Below, in pieces: positions 22,705 through 31,313 of a stretch of DNA of 34,049 nt. Under the pieces are notes generated by a model. The model was not told the origin of the DNA, searched no databases, and saw nothing but the letters and a program-made list of their open reading frames with translations. The DNA is taken from contig CAMYEY010000005.1 of the NCBI GenBank assembly GCA_947254895.1, positions 1 through 34,049 of the forward strand. The letters run 5' to 3'. The DNA comes from an uncultured Clostridia bacterium. GTDB taxonomy: Bacteria; Bacillota; Clostridia; Saccharofermentanales; DTU023. Within the stretch, counting starts at the first letter, position 1. Each line of letters starts with the position of its first letter. A program made the position numbers and the translations under genes.

Positions 22705-24291
22705 ATGTCTAAAAGCAAAATAATGTTGACCGGTCTTTTAATCTTGACCTTTCTGGTCAACTTAGTTGCATGTGGTGCAAGTAAGGGAAATGAAAAGAAG
22801 AAAGATGCTCAGGTGACTGGCCTTAGCAGCCAGGGAACAGAAAAAAGAGATAGCGGGCAGACTCAAGGAAAACAGCAAGGCCAGGCCGGTGAGTCTAAGT
22901 CTATGACGGCAAACAACAAAGGTCTTGGCTACCGTCTATCTCCAGAAGAGTTAAACCAGTCCCTTGTCCAAGGGGCGACCCCCGGCTCCTCCAGGTCAGA
23001 TTATGTTGTAGATCGAAAAGTCTGGAATGACTTTATGGCTAATGAAGACCAGGCTGCTGGGGAGAAAATGGTTGGTGGTGTCCATGTACCCAAATTTTTA
23101 TTTGATTCTGAATATGCTAAGGAAGCCAATGCCGCTATAGATGCTGTGGTATCCAACCTAAAAGAAAGTTACCTCGATTTTCAAAAATATAAAAACCCAG
23201 ACTATGACGGAGATCTGATCGGTATCAGTGCAGATTTTTCCGTCTATCAAAATCAAGATTTTTTAAGCGTCCACCTAACCTCCATGGGCACTAACCCCAG
23301 CCCTAATGCCTACCACCAGGTTTTTAATTTTTCCTTGCCGGATGGGAATGCCCTCAGTGATGCTGAACTCTTATCCTACTTTGGCCTTGACCAAGAGGAT
23401 ATCTTAAGCTGTATGGAAAACGCCATTGTCGCTGACTATGATGCTATGGACCAAGCTAGCCGTTATTTTCCTAACGATGTAGATTATTTAGGCAATATGG
23501 GATACTTAGCTGGCCTCACCCTGCAAGACCTCTGGGATAATTATAAGGCTGATAACCATGTGGCCTATGTCGATGAAAGTGGCCAGGCCCGCTTTATCTA
23601 CCTGCAGTTCACTATGGCAGGATCGGGGACACAGACTAATAGCCTGCCTCTCTTTAAGGCTAGCGAAAATCTTGGACAAGAATACTCTGCCCAATACATC
23701 CGGATGGCTAAGGCACTGGGCCTTGATCCTGATGATCCTAAGATCAAGGGTATTATAGTCTACTTAGGGAACGGATATGATGCTGGTACTATTGAAGATG
23801 CTTTGGCAAAATTATTTCCCTGGCAGGCCGCCTATTTGGACTACCAAGACCCCAAAATGCTCTTAGTGGTCCAAGACGATACAATTGATTTTAGTTCTGG
23901 GCTAGCTGGTCAGGAAATCTACCTCCTAGTTCCCAAAATGAAAAACGCCAGTATTTCCCTCCAAGAATTAAAAATATCTGATTCGGGAACCCTAATCCCT
24001 GTTGAAAATTATCACCTGGACAACTTTGCGGTGACTGGGCCGACTTTAATTTGCCAAAATGAGAGCGAAATTGCCCCAAATGCCAAAATCACCATCCAAT
24101 ATAGGGGGGATAAGCTAGAATTTAGCCCGGCTATCAGTCTAAAGGATGGTTCGCTTATCTTACCTGATGAGATTTATGATGGACAATCGTTGATGGATTG
24201 GGATGGTCTCAAAGATAAAGATTTGTTCTCTTGGTATTTGCGAGATAATCTGTTTAAAGCTAAGGGTTTGACGGTCGATGAAGGTAATTAA
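22705..24291 (+). CDS. Lipoprotein, possible DUF4163/DUF3298 (RsiV-like) fold
   Basis: A 528-residue exported lipoprotein. The signal ends in lipobox LVAC with Cys23, then a polar, Gln/Lys-rich tether (about 25-70). Residues 110-310 resemble the DUF4163-DUF3298 arrangement found in RsiV and PdaC: VPKFLFDSEYAKEANAAID, then FLSVHLTSMG, then HQVFNFSLPDGNALSDAELL. The match is by pattern only and could be wrong. The last 200 residues have no family I recognise. No catalytic motif is evident, so a binding or sensing role is possible. AGAGGAG precedes the ATG. The msrAB lipoprotein gene starts 2 bases after the stop, so the two are translated together. Confidence 0.8.
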   Translation: MSKSKIMLTGLLILTFLVNLVACGASKGNEKKKDAQVTGLSSQGTEKRDSGQTQGKQQGQAGESKSMTANNKGLGYRLSPEELNQSLVQGATPGSSRSDYVVDRKVWNDFMANEDQAAGEKMVGGVHVPKFLFDSEYAKEANAAIDAVVSNLKESYLDFQKYKNPDYDGDLIGISADFSVYQNQDFLSVHLTSMGTNPSPNAYHQVFNFSLPDGNALSDAELLSYFGLDQEDILSCMENAIVADYDAMDQASRYFPNDVDYLGNMGYLAGLTLQDLWDNYKADNHVAYVDESGQARFIYLQFTMAGSGTQTNSLPLFKASENLGQEYSAQYIRMAKALGLDPDDPKIKGIIVYLGNGYDAGTIEDALAKLFPWQAAYLDYQDPKMLLVVQDDTIDFSSGLAGQEIYLLVPKMKNASISLQELKISDSGTLIPVENYHLDNFAVTGPTLICQNESEIAPNAKITIQYRGDKLEFSPAISLKDGSLILPDEIYDGQSLMDWDGLKDKDLFSWYLRDNLFKAKGLTVDEGN

Positions 24292-24293
24292 TT

Positions 24294-25403
24294 TTGCTGC
24301 TGGTCGAGATTTGTAAAAATATTCTGAAGCAGTCAAGAATATTCTTAGTGCTGCTCATCATTCTACTATCTACGGCAGCTTGCAGCTTAGACAAGGGGCA
24401 GGAGACTCACAATAGTCTAGTAGAAACAGAAAATGTTGAGAGAGTTGAGGACGATTTAGTGATAGAACAAAATAAGAAAATTATTTATTTAGCCGGTGGC
24501 TGCTTTTGGGGACTTGAAGGCTATTTCCAAAAAATTCCCGGCATCCTTGAGACAGAAGTCGGTTATGCCAATGGTAAGACAGATAAGACAGACTACACAC
24601 AAGTTGCGGTGACAGACCATGCCGAGACGGTTAAGATCACCTATGATATTTCCCGTATTTCTCTGGCAGAAATTCTCTTACGTTATTTTAAAGTCATTGA
24701 CCCGACTTCGATAAACCGGCAAGGAAACGACGTGGGTCGTCAATATCGGACCGGTATCTATTATACGGATGACAAGGATTCTCAAATTATCCACAAGGTT
24801 ATAGCTTATGAAGAAGAGATTTATGGACAAGTGGCTGTTGAGGTGGATAAGCTCCAAAACTTTATTAGGGCAGAGGACTATCATCAGGACTATCTCAAAA
24901 AGAATCCGGGCGGCTACTGCCATATCAATTTGGCCAAAGCTCAGGAGCCCTTATTTTCAGAAAAATATGCTGTGCCGGGGGAAGAAGAGATTAAAGAAAT
25001 CCTAGATAGCGAAGCTTACAAGGTTATGCGACAGGCCGGAACAGAAAGACCGGGATCTAGCCCGCTTAATGATGAGAATCGTAAGGGGATCTATGTTGAT
25101 AAGATTACCGGTGAACCCTTGTTTTCTTCCCGTGATAAGTTTAACAGTGGCTGTGGTTGGCCTAGCTTTACCAAGCCCATCACCACAGAAAAACTAAAAG
25201 AGCTGGAGGATGACAGCTTTGGTATGGTTCGGACAGAGGTTAAAACAAATAAATCCGACTCCCATTTAGGTCATGTCTTTACAGACGGGCCTAGGGACAA
25301 AGGTGGTCTCCGTTATTGCATAAATGGTGCGGCCCTGCGTTTTATCCCTTATGAGGAAATGGATAGTCAGGGTTATGCAGAGTATAAATTGTTCTGCGAA
25401 TAA
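24294..25403 (+). CDS. msrAB: Lipoprotein methionine sulfoxide reductase MsrA-MsrB fusion
   Basis: Bifunctional repair enzyme for oxidised methionine, here placed outside the cell. 369 residues. TTG start at 24294, 2 bases after the previous stop. Signal with lipobox STAAC (Cys30). MsrA domain about 60-210: GGCFWG with catalytic Cys70, the TDHAETVKITYD region and YRTGIYY. MsrB domain about 230-369: GIYVDKITGEPLFSS, SGCGWPSF, SHLGHVF and RYCINGAALRF with its catalytic Cys. The paired zinc CxxC motifs of many MsrB proteins are absent, as in several Gram-positive forms. The electron donor (a thioredoxin-like or CcdA-type partner) is not in the window. Natural clients would be the surface proteins, perhaps its lipoprotein neighbour. 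Confidence 0.95.
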   Translation: MLLVEICKNILKQSRIFLVLLIILLSTAACSLDKGQETHNSLVETENVERVEDDLVIEQNKKIIYLAGGCFWGLEGYFQKIPGILETEVGYANGKTDKTDYTQVAVTDHAETVKITYDISRISLAEILLRYFKVIDPTSINRQGNDVGRQYRTGIYYTDDKDSQIIHKVIAYEEEIYGQVAVEVDKLQNFIRAEDYHQDYLKKNPGGYCHINLAKAQEPLFSEKYAVPGEEEIKEILDSEAYKVMRQAGTERPGSSPLNDENRKGIYVDKITGEPLFSSRDKFNSGCGWPSFTKPITTEKLKELEDDSFGMVRTEVKTNKSDSHLGHVFTDGPRDKGGLRYCINGAALRFIPYEEMDSQGYAEYKLFCE

Positions 25404-25454
25404 GGTTGGCACTGAATTTAGATTAAGATCATTAAAGAGAAAGATCTTCAAAAA

Positions 25455-26240
25455 ATGACTAAGATAAATAGAGAAAAAACACAAGTAACAGATAAGGTCC
25501 AAAAACTGATAAGAGGGGCCGAAAGTATCCTAGCTTTCGATACGACGGGAAAAAGTCTCTCCCTGGCAATCCTAAGGGGAGACCGGCTGGTTACCTTAAA
25601 AACTCTTAATACGGGCCTCCAACATTCTAGTAAATTGTTACCGGCTATTGAGTCCAGCCTGGCAGAAACAAATACCAAGTTGGAGGACCTGGATGCCTTG
25701 GCCGTCACTAGGGGTCCCGGCTCTTTTACCGGTATCCGGATCGGTATTGCTACAGCTAATAGCCTGGCATTTAGCCTTAACATTCCGGTCATAGCGGTCT
25801 CTTCACTTGAGACCCTTGCAGCTAATTATTTGCAGGTTGATAGCCTTGTTTTACCGGCTTTTGATGCCCGGGGTGGTCGGCTCTTTGCTGGCCTTTTTAG
25901 AAATGGGCTGAGGCTCTTGGAAGACCGACAATTTATAGACCGGGAGCTGGTTGAAAGCCTGGTCGACAAGGGCTATCAAGAGGAGAAAATCATTCTCTTG
26001 GGAGATGGAGCCCCGATTGCCAAAGAGTTGCTGGAGGGAGCCGGTTTTAAACACTTGCAAAAAGTAGAGGAGGGTGACCCGGCGAACTTCTTATCTGCAG
26101 CAGCACTGGCATACTTAGCCCGCAAAGTGCTCTTAGCAGACCCTTGTTTGCTGGGGTCTGCCTATAAAGACCCTGCCCAAGCCGAATACTGTGCCCTTTC
26201 TCAGGCCGAGAGGATGCATAAAGTGGCTGGTAAAGCTTAG
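25455..26240 (+). CDS. tsaB: tRNA threonylcarbamoyladenosine biosynthesis protein TsaB
   Basis: Inactive ASKHA-family partner that dimerises with TsaD to make t6A in tRNA. 261 residues. Core motifs are ILAFDTTGKSLSLAI (25-39) and TRGPGSFTGIRIG (85-97), then LPAFDARGGRLFAGLF. About 20 polar residues precede the usual start of the fold. The ATG at 25455 has no clear Shine-Dalgarno (only AAAGATC), so the true start may differ, but no better in-frame start is visible. It is 51 bases after msrAB. No tsaD lies in the window. Confidence 0.94.
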   Translation: MTKINREKTQVTDKVQKLIRGAESILAFDTTGKSLSLAILRGDRLVTLKTLNTGLQHSSKLLPAIESSLAETNTKLEDLDALAVTRGPGSFTGIRIGIATANSLAFSLNIPVIAVSSLETLAANYLQVDSLVLPAFDARGGRLFAGLFRNGLRLLEDRQFIDRELVESLVDKGYQEEKIILLGDGAPIAKELLEGAGFKHLQKVEEGDPANFLSAAALAYLARKVLLADPCLLGSAYKDPAQAEYCALSQAERMHKVAGKA

Positions 26241-26317
26241 CTGAACGGCACATTGACAGAAAGTCTTGATCTCTCAGGCTTAAGACTTTGGCAAGTACAC
26301 AAGCAGTTTCCTTGAGA

Positions 26318-26347
26318 TTGACAAGCTTTGATTATTGACTTTATACT
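26318..26347 (+). promoter_or_regulatory. Sigma-A promoter of the HPr-like gene
   Basis: Perfect -35 TTGACA (26318-26323), an 18-base spacer and -10 TATACT (26342-26347). Upstream, an 8-bp inverted repeat AAAGTCTT / AAGACTTT (26260-26289) without a T-run lies after the tsaB stop. Confidence 0.75.
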
Positions 26348-26353
26348 GTCAAC

Positions 26354-26421
26354 AAGTTATCTAGGACTACTTATTGCATTAGATAACTATCGGAAATAGT
26401 TTGATAACTTAAGCTAGATAA
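26354..26421 (+). promoter_or_regulatory. Repeat-rich leader of the HPr-like gene with competing pairings
   Basis: AGTTATCTA (26355-26363) can pair with three downstream copies: TAGATAACT (26380-26388, 9 bp), GATAACTT (26403-26410, 8 bp counting 26354), and TAGATAA (26415-26421, 7 bp, just before the GGAGGG Shine-Dalgarno at 26424). A small hairpin AACTAT/ATAGTT (26385-26401) would compete with these. Either this is an RNA switch or the repeated units are operator sites for a protein. I know of no matching family. Confidence 0.5.
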
Positions 26422-26432
26422 TTGGAGGGAAA

Positions 26433-26690
26433 ATGGCAAATAAGTCTGTACAGATTGATTGGACAGAAGGTGTGGAGATGAAGTCGATCGCTATGCTGAT
26501 TCAAAAGGCATCTGCTTTTTCATCGATGATTCATATTGTAAAAGATGGTCGCAAGGCTAATGCAAAAAGCCTTCTCGGTATGATGTCCTTAGGTATTGAG
26601 GATGGTTCAGCTATAGAAATCTTGGCAGATGGTCCGGATGCCGATGAGGCTGTTGAGGCGATTGCAGATTTTTTACAAAATCCGGCCTAA
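26433..26690 (+). CDS. HPr-like phosphocarrier family protein with Glu15 and Ser46 (Crh-like)
   Basis: An 85-residue HPr-fold protein of normal family length. In HPr the PTS phosphate acceptor His15 lies in 'GLHARPA'; here the same positions read GVEMKSIA, with Glu15, Lys17 and Ser18 in place of His, Arg and Pro. The regulatory site is intact: KSLLGMMSLGI with Ser46, the residue phosphorylated by HPr kinase. This is the pattern of Crh, the B. subtilis HPr paralogue with Gln15 that cannot carry PTS phosphate but acts with CcpA. Glu15 might mimic phospho-His. A regulatory rather than transport role is likely. Own promoter and an unusual leader; GGAGGG lies 3 bases before the ATG. uvrC follows after 31 bases. 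Confidence 0.88.
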   Translation: MANKSVQIDWTEGVEMKSIAMLIQKASAFSSMIHIVKDGRKANAKSLLGMMSLGIEDGSAIEILADGPDADEAVEAIADFLQNPA

Positions 26691-26721
26691 GTCTCTGAGC
26701 TTCTGAGAAAATATTAACAAA

Positions 26722-28662
26722 ATGTCTACCGGTCGGCGTTCTTTTGATGCTAGACTCGAATTAATTCCACAAGAACCTGGTGTATATCTTATGAAAGATG
26801 CATCCGGTTCTGTTATTTATGTGGGCAAAGCGATTAATTTGCCCAATCGCCTAAGAAATTACTTTAGCCCCGGTCCCGGCCTTGAGCCTAAGATTAAGGC
26901 TATGATTTCTCATATTGCTGATTTTTCTTATGTCCTGTGTAAAAATGAGCTGGAAGCCCTAATCCTGGAAAATAACTTAATCAAGCAATATCGGCCAAAG
27001 TACAATACTCTTTTGCGAGACGACAAGGAATACCCCTATATCAGGGTAACCCTTAATGAGCCATATCCAAGGGTGCTTAAAGCTTATAGGGTGGGGCCAG
27101 ATCGTGACCAAGGAGCCAGATATTATGGCCCTTACCTGGCCGGTGACCTCCAAAGAGCCCTCAGGGCGATTTATAGGATTTTTCCGGTCATGACCTGCAC
27201 CAGGGTTCTGCCCAGGGATATTGACAAGGCGAGACCTTGCCTTAAATACTATATTGGTCGTTGCATAGGTCCTTGCAAAAGTGACATCTCACGTGCAGAT
27301 TACCTTGAAAGCATAGAGGAAATTTGTCATTTCCTTGACGGCCAGTATGACGATCTTTTAGCCAAAATAAAGGATGCCATGGACCGGGCTGCTGAAAGGC
27401 TGGATTTTGAAGAGGCTGCCATGTGGCGGGACCGCTACCAGGACCTGCTGGGGTTGACCGAAAATCAAATTATCGTCACTAAAAACCCGGAGAACATAGA
27501 TGCTCTTGGTTTGGATAGAAATGCCAGCGAGGTCTGTGTACAAAAGTTGGAGATTCGAAATGGGAGGATGATCGGCTCTGTTTCCAGTTTCATGCAGGAC
27601 CAGACTGCCGCAGACCTCTTATCCAGTTTCCTTAAACAGCACTATGCGGCCTCATCTTATATACCGGCCTTGATTCTCTTGCCTGAAAGCCTAGCGGAAG
27701 CAGACCTCATAGCTGACTATCTCAGTCAGTTGGCAGGCCATAAGGTTGAACTGAGGTGGCCTCAAAGGGGTGAAAAAAAGCAGATTTTAGCTATGGCTCA
27801 AAAAAATGCCAAGCAAAATCTTAGCCGCCATACTCTCATCGGAGGTTCGGCGACGGGCTTGTCCCACACCTTAATGAAGCTTGCCGATATTTTTCATTTG
27901 GAAGAGCCGCCGAGGCGGATTGAAGCCTATGATATGGCTAATCTTGCTTCTTCTGACCGTACTGGGGCCATGGTGGTTTTTACAGAGGGAAAACCTTTGA
28001 GGTCAGCCTATAGGCACTTCCATATAAAGAGTTTTGAGGGCATTGACGATTATCGGTCTATGGCTGAGGTGATTAGTCGCCGTCTCGGCAGGCTTGAGGA
28101 TAGCAAGTTTGGCAGCCGGCCGGACCTCATTTTGCTAGACGGAGGCCTGGGTCACGTCAGAACGATTCAGCCTATACTTGAATCGTTTGGTCTGGATATA
28201 CCCTTGGCTGGTATTGTCAAAGATAGACGTCATAGGACACATGGACTGGTCTTATCAGATGGTAGCTTCATTGAGTTGAAAAAAGACCGAGAGGATGACC
28301 AAGAGTCAGCCGACCAAAGAAGCGAACGCTTGGGCCTCCTCCGACTCATGACAGCTATCCAAAATGAAGCCCATTATTTTGCCGGCAGGCTACAAAAAAA
28401 AGCTGGCTTTAAGCGGACGGTTCGTTATAGTCTAGAGGAAATAGCAGGGGTTGGCCCTAGCCGGCGTCGCCTCCTTCTTAAGCAATTTAAGACGGTTAAG
28501 GGGGTTGAGGAAGCCAGCTTGGAGGAGCTTCGCCAAGTCCCCGGTTTACCGGAAGAGGTTGCCCAAGCTGTTTATACTCATTTTCGGCCCAAAGAAGTGA
28601 CAGGTGGCCACTCTGGTGAGGCAGCAAATAAGGGGAGACAAGTACAGGAAACAGAGACTTAG
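26722..28662 (+). CDS. uvrC: Excinuclease ABC subunit C
   Basis: Nuclease that makes both incisions in UvrABC nucleotide excision repair. 646 residues. GIY-YIG nuclease at the N-terminus (PGVYLMKDASGSVIYVGKAINLPNRL, residues 19-44), a Cys pair region (CLKYYIGRCIGPC), a UVR motif for UvrB contact (about 213-243, RLDFEEAAMWRDR), an RNase H-like nuclease with DLILLDGGLGHV and IVKDRRHRTHGL, and a C-terminal helix-hairpin-helix pair (EEIAGVGPSRRRLLLKQF). The ATG lacks a clear Shine-Dalgarno, so it may depend on readthrough from the HPr-like gene. Its stop lies inside the next gene's ribosome-binding site. Confidence 0.97.
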   Translation: MSTGRRSFDARLELIPQEPGVYLMKDASGSVIYVGKAINLPNRLRNYFSPGPGLEPKIKAMISHIADFSYVLCKNELEALILENNLIKQYRPKYNTLLRDDKEYPYIRVTLNEPYPRVLKAYRVGPDRDQGARYYGPYLAGDLQRALRAIYRIFPVMTCTRVLPRDIDKARPCLKYYIGRCIGPCKSDISRADYLESIEEICHFLDGQYDDLLAKIKDAMDRAAERLDFEEAAMWRDRYQDLLGLTENQIIVTKNPENIDALGLDRNASEVCVQKLEIRNGRMIGSVSSFMQDQTAADLLSSFLKQHYAASSYIPALILLPESLAEADLIADYLSQLAGHKVELRWPQRGEKKQILAMAQKNAKQNLSRHTLIGGSATGLSHTLMKLADIFHLEEPPRRIEAYDMANLASSDRTGAMVVFTEGKPLRSAYRHFHIKSFEGIDDYRSMAEVISRRLGRLEDSKFGSRPDLILLDGGLGHVRTIQPILESFGLDIPLAGIVKDRRHRTHGLVLSDGSFIELKKDREDDQESADQRSERLGLLRLMTAIQNEAHYFAGRLQKKAGFKRTVRYSLEEIAGVGPSRRRLLLKQFKTVKGVEEASLEELRQVPGLPEEVAQAVYTHFRPKEVTGGHSGEAANKGRQVQETET

Positions 28663-28674
28663 GAGGGAGTCTTG

Positions 28675-29424
28675 ATGTCAGTTTATTGTATAGCTGATTT
28701 TCACCTCAGCAATCAGGTGGATAAGCCAATGCATAAGTTCGGTCCCCACTGGGTTGACCACGATAAAAAGATTGCTGCTAACTTGCAGGCGGTTATGGGA
28801 GAGGATGATGTTCTTTTAGTTCCGGGTGATATTTCCTGGGCCATCAATTTCCAAGAGGCAAAAAAAGACCTGCTTTTTATAGATCAGCTGCCGGGCCATA
28901 AGTACTTACTCAGGGGAAACCATGATTATTGGTGGGCCACCATGCAAAAAAATTATCGACAACTGGCAGAAATGGGAATCAAGTCGGTTGATTTTCTGCA
29001 AAACAATGCCTTTAGGATTGAAGATAAAGACTTAGGAGGCCTCTTGCTGGCCGGGACCAGAGGGTGGATTTTCCCGAGTGATCCTAAATGGAAAGCCGAG
29101 GACCAAAAGATCCTGGATCGGGAGCTTAACCGCTTACAAATCTCTCTCAGGGAGGCTGAGAAGCTGAGACGAGATGGAGACCGATTGATAGTGATAACCC
29201 ACTATCCACCAGTTAACCAGCATTTACACAGTTCGGATTTTACCCGCCTGATGAGGGACTCTGGGGCAGAACTTTGCCTCTTTGGCCACATTCATCATAA
29301 GCCTAGCCCTTACCACCTCTGGGGAAAGGCTGTTGACGGGGTTCAATTGTACCTATCAGCTTGTGACCAGATTGACTTCAAACCTTTAAGGGTTGACGAT
29401 TACCTAAGAGATGAACATATTTAG
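28675..29424 (+). CDS. Calcineurin-like metallophosphoesterase
   Basis: A 249-residue cytoplasmic phosphoesterase of the dimetal family. The five conserved blocks are visible: IADFHLS (Asp8, His10), PGDISW, RGNHDYWW, ITHYPP and FGHIHHK. The substrate is not predictable. Start at ATG 28675 with AGGAGGGAG 5 bases upstream, overlapping the uvrC stop; the TTG one codon earlier is not needed. Co-transcribed with uvrC by spacing. A similar stand-alone protein (COG1768 type) is common in Clostridia. Confidence 0.92.
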   Translation: MSVYCIADFHLSNQVDKPMHKFGPHWVDHDKKIAANLQAVMGEDDVLLVPGDISWAINFQEAKKDLLFIDQLPGHKYLLRGNHDYWWATMQKNYRQLAEMGIKSVDFLQNNAFRIEDKDLGGLLLAGTRGWIFPSDPKWKAEDQKILDRELNRLQISLREAEKLRRDGDRLIVITHYPPVNQHLHSSDFTRLMRDSGAELCLFGHIHHKPSPYHLWGKAVDGVQLYLSACDQIDFKPLRVDDYLRDEHI

Positions 29425-29470
29425 CCTTAAAAGATAAGCTTGAAAAGATAAGAAAGACGAGGAAAAAGAG

Positions 29471-30355
29471 ATGGCAAGAAGCATGACAGGATTTGGCAAG
29501 GCGACTCTGACAGAGTGCGAACTTAATGTTAGCCTGGAGATCCGGTCGGTTAACAACCGTAACCGCGATATCAGGATACGCCTGGCGCCAAATCTTAATT
29601 TTTTAGAAATTCCCCTCCGGAAAATGCTGGAAAAAGAGATTTCTAGGGGTTATATAGAGCTAGCTGTTAGCCTTGATGACCTGGCAGCTGAGCCGGTTCT
29701 CAAACTAGACCGCAATAAGGCACAGGTCTACCTTAGACTTTATCAGGAGATTGAGGAACTGACAGGAGAAAAGCTGGAGTCCAAGGCCGACCTTCTCGTC
29801 AGAAATAAAGAAGTCATCAGCCAAGAAGCTGAGGATATAGACCAAGATCGTTATCTACAGGTCATAGGGAAAGGTCTGGAGTTGGCTTTGGCTGAATTTA
29901 ACAGGGCTCGGGACTTGGAGGGGAAAAATTTAAGCAAAGACCTTAAAGACCGCCTGATCGGAATGGTTGAGCAAGTTGACCGAATAGCCTCTTTGGCCAA
30001 GAAGGTACCGGATTACCAAAAAGGTAAACTGCTTGAGCGACTAGGCCAATTATTAGATGAAGACCTGACGGAATATTACGATGGCCAAAGGCAGGCAGCT
30101 GAACTGGCGATTTTTGCTGACCGGGCTGATATTACAGAAGAGATCACAAGACTTAAAAGCCACTTGGATCAGTTTGACCATGTCCTTGACCAAAATACTT
30201 CTATTGGAAAAAACCTTGATTTCATTGTTCAGGAAATGTTGAGGGAAGCCAATACGATAGCATCCAAAGCTAATTTTTTAGCCATTACCCAATTAGTTGT
30301 GGGGCTTAAGACGGATATTGAAAAGCTGCGAGAACAGGTACAAAATATAGAATAA
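29471..30355 (+). CDS. YicC/YloC family endoribonuclease
   Basis: A 294-residue member of the YicC family (YloC in Bacillus), for which endoribonuclease activity has been reported. N-terminal hallmark ARSMTGFGKATL and VNNRNRDIRIRLAP; C-terminal hallmark DRADITEEITRLKSHLDQF, GKNLDFIVQEMLREANTI and KTDIEKLREQVQNIE. GAGGAAAAAGAG precedes the ATG. It opens the conserved Firmicute block yicC-remA-gmk-rpoZ. Confidence 0.95.
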   Translation: MARSMTGFGKATLTECELNVSLEIRSVNNRNRDIRIRLAPNLNFLEIPLRKMLEKEISRGYIELAVSLDDLAAEPVLKLDRNKAQVYLRLYQEIEELTGEKLESKADLLVRNKEVISQEAEDIDQDRYLQVIGKGLELALAEFNRARDLEGKNLSKDLKDRLIGMVEQVDRIASLAKKVPDYQKGKLLERLGQLLDEDLTEYYDGQRQAAELAIFADRADITEEITRLKSHLDQFDHVLDQNTSIGKNLDFIVQEMLREANTIASKANFLAITQLVVGLKTDIEKLREQVQNIE

Positions 30356-30425
30356 ACGCGAAAATTTGAGACGGAAGAATTTTTTTGCTATCCTTGATGA
30401 GCTTTTGTAGCAAGGGGAGGAGAAA

Positions 30426-30674
30426 ATGGATAAATCTATATTCGTCAGGGTCGGTGATTCCAGCGTGATTTCTCTACAACGCCTGATAGCGGTTGTTGCA
30501 GCGGATTCTGCTCCGATTCGCAGGATGATTCAAGAAGCTAGAGACCGGGGCATCCTAATCGATACAACTTATGGGAAAAAGACCCAGGCTGTTTTGATTA
30601 TGGACAGTGATCACCTGATCTTGTCATCACGGTCTGTTGATCAATTAAACCAAGTGATAGAGGCGGCCTTGTGA
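30426..30674 (+). CDS. remA: RemA/DUF370 family DNA-binding regulator
   Basis: An 82-residue member of the DUF370 family. In B. subtilis RemA is a DNA-binding activator of biofilm matrix and osmoprotection genes; the target set here is unknown. Recognised from APIRRMIQEARDRGILIDTTYGKKTQAVLIMDSDH and from its place between yicC and gmk, as in Bacillus. The first 20 residues are more variable than usual. AAGGGGAGGAG precedes the ATG, and the stop shares one base with the gmk start (TGATG). Confidence 0.93.
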   Translation: MDKSIFVRVGDSSVISLQRLIAVVAADSAPIRRMIQEARDRGILIDTTYGKKTQAVLIMDSDHLILSSRSVDQLNQVIEAAL

Positions 30675-31297
30675 TGGATATGCTCTCTGAAGGAATTGTA
30701 CTTTGTGTTTCCGGGCCATCCGGCGTTGGCAAGGGGACTGTTATTCAGGCACTTTTGGAAAGGCATCCTGAATTTCGCCTATCCATATCGATGACGACCC
30801 GCAAGCCACGAGGCTTGGAAAAAGATGGCGAACACTATTACTTTTGTGATAAGGCCAAGTTCGAGAGTTTGATCGAGGAAAAGGAGATTCTCGAATACGA
30901 TATTTACAACAATGAGTACTATGGGACACCGGTCGGACCGATCCGGCAATTCCTTAATGAAGGCCAAGATGTTGTCCTTGATATTACCCTAGCCGGCAGT
31001 GTCCAGATAAAAAAACTTTTACCGGAGACAGTGATGGTTTTCTTGTTGCCACCCAGCCTAGATGAACTCAAAAATCGTTTGGTTAAAAGACAAACAGAGT
31101 CGCCGTCAGCTATAGAAGCTCGTCTCCGCCAAGCAGAGGTTGAAATGCTCCATATTCATAAATTTGAATATGCACTAATTAATGATAAAATAGAGAGCAC
31201 GGTCGATGCTTTAGAGGCTATCGTTTTGGCTGAAAAAAGTCGTTATAATCGGCAACGCAAGACTATCGATAAAATTTTGTCCGAACTGGAAAAATAA
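30674..31297 (+). CDS. gmk: Guanylate kinase
   Basis: Phosphorylates GMP/dGMP to GDP/dGDP with ATP. 207 residues. P-loop GPSGVGKGT (14-22), GMP-binding SMTTRKPRGLEKDGEHYYFC, and EYDIYNNEYYGTP. I take ATG 30674, overlapping the remA stop by one base; the GTG one codon earlier is an alternative. The lid region reads RLVKRQTESPSAIEARL, usual for the family. Tightly coupled with remA and followed 16 bases later by rpoZ. Confidence 0.97.
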   Translation: MDMLSEGIVLCVSGPSGVGKGTVIQALLERHPEFRLSISMTTRKPRGLEKDGEHYYFCDKAKFESLIEEKEILEYDIYNNEYYGTPVGPIRQFLNEGQDVVLDITLAGSVQIKKLLPETVMVFLLPPSLDELKNRLVKRQTESPSAIEARLRQAEVEMLHIHKFEYALINDKIESTVDALEAIVLAEKSRYNRQRKTIDKILSELEK

Positions 31298-31313
31298 GAG
31301 AGGGATTAAGATA

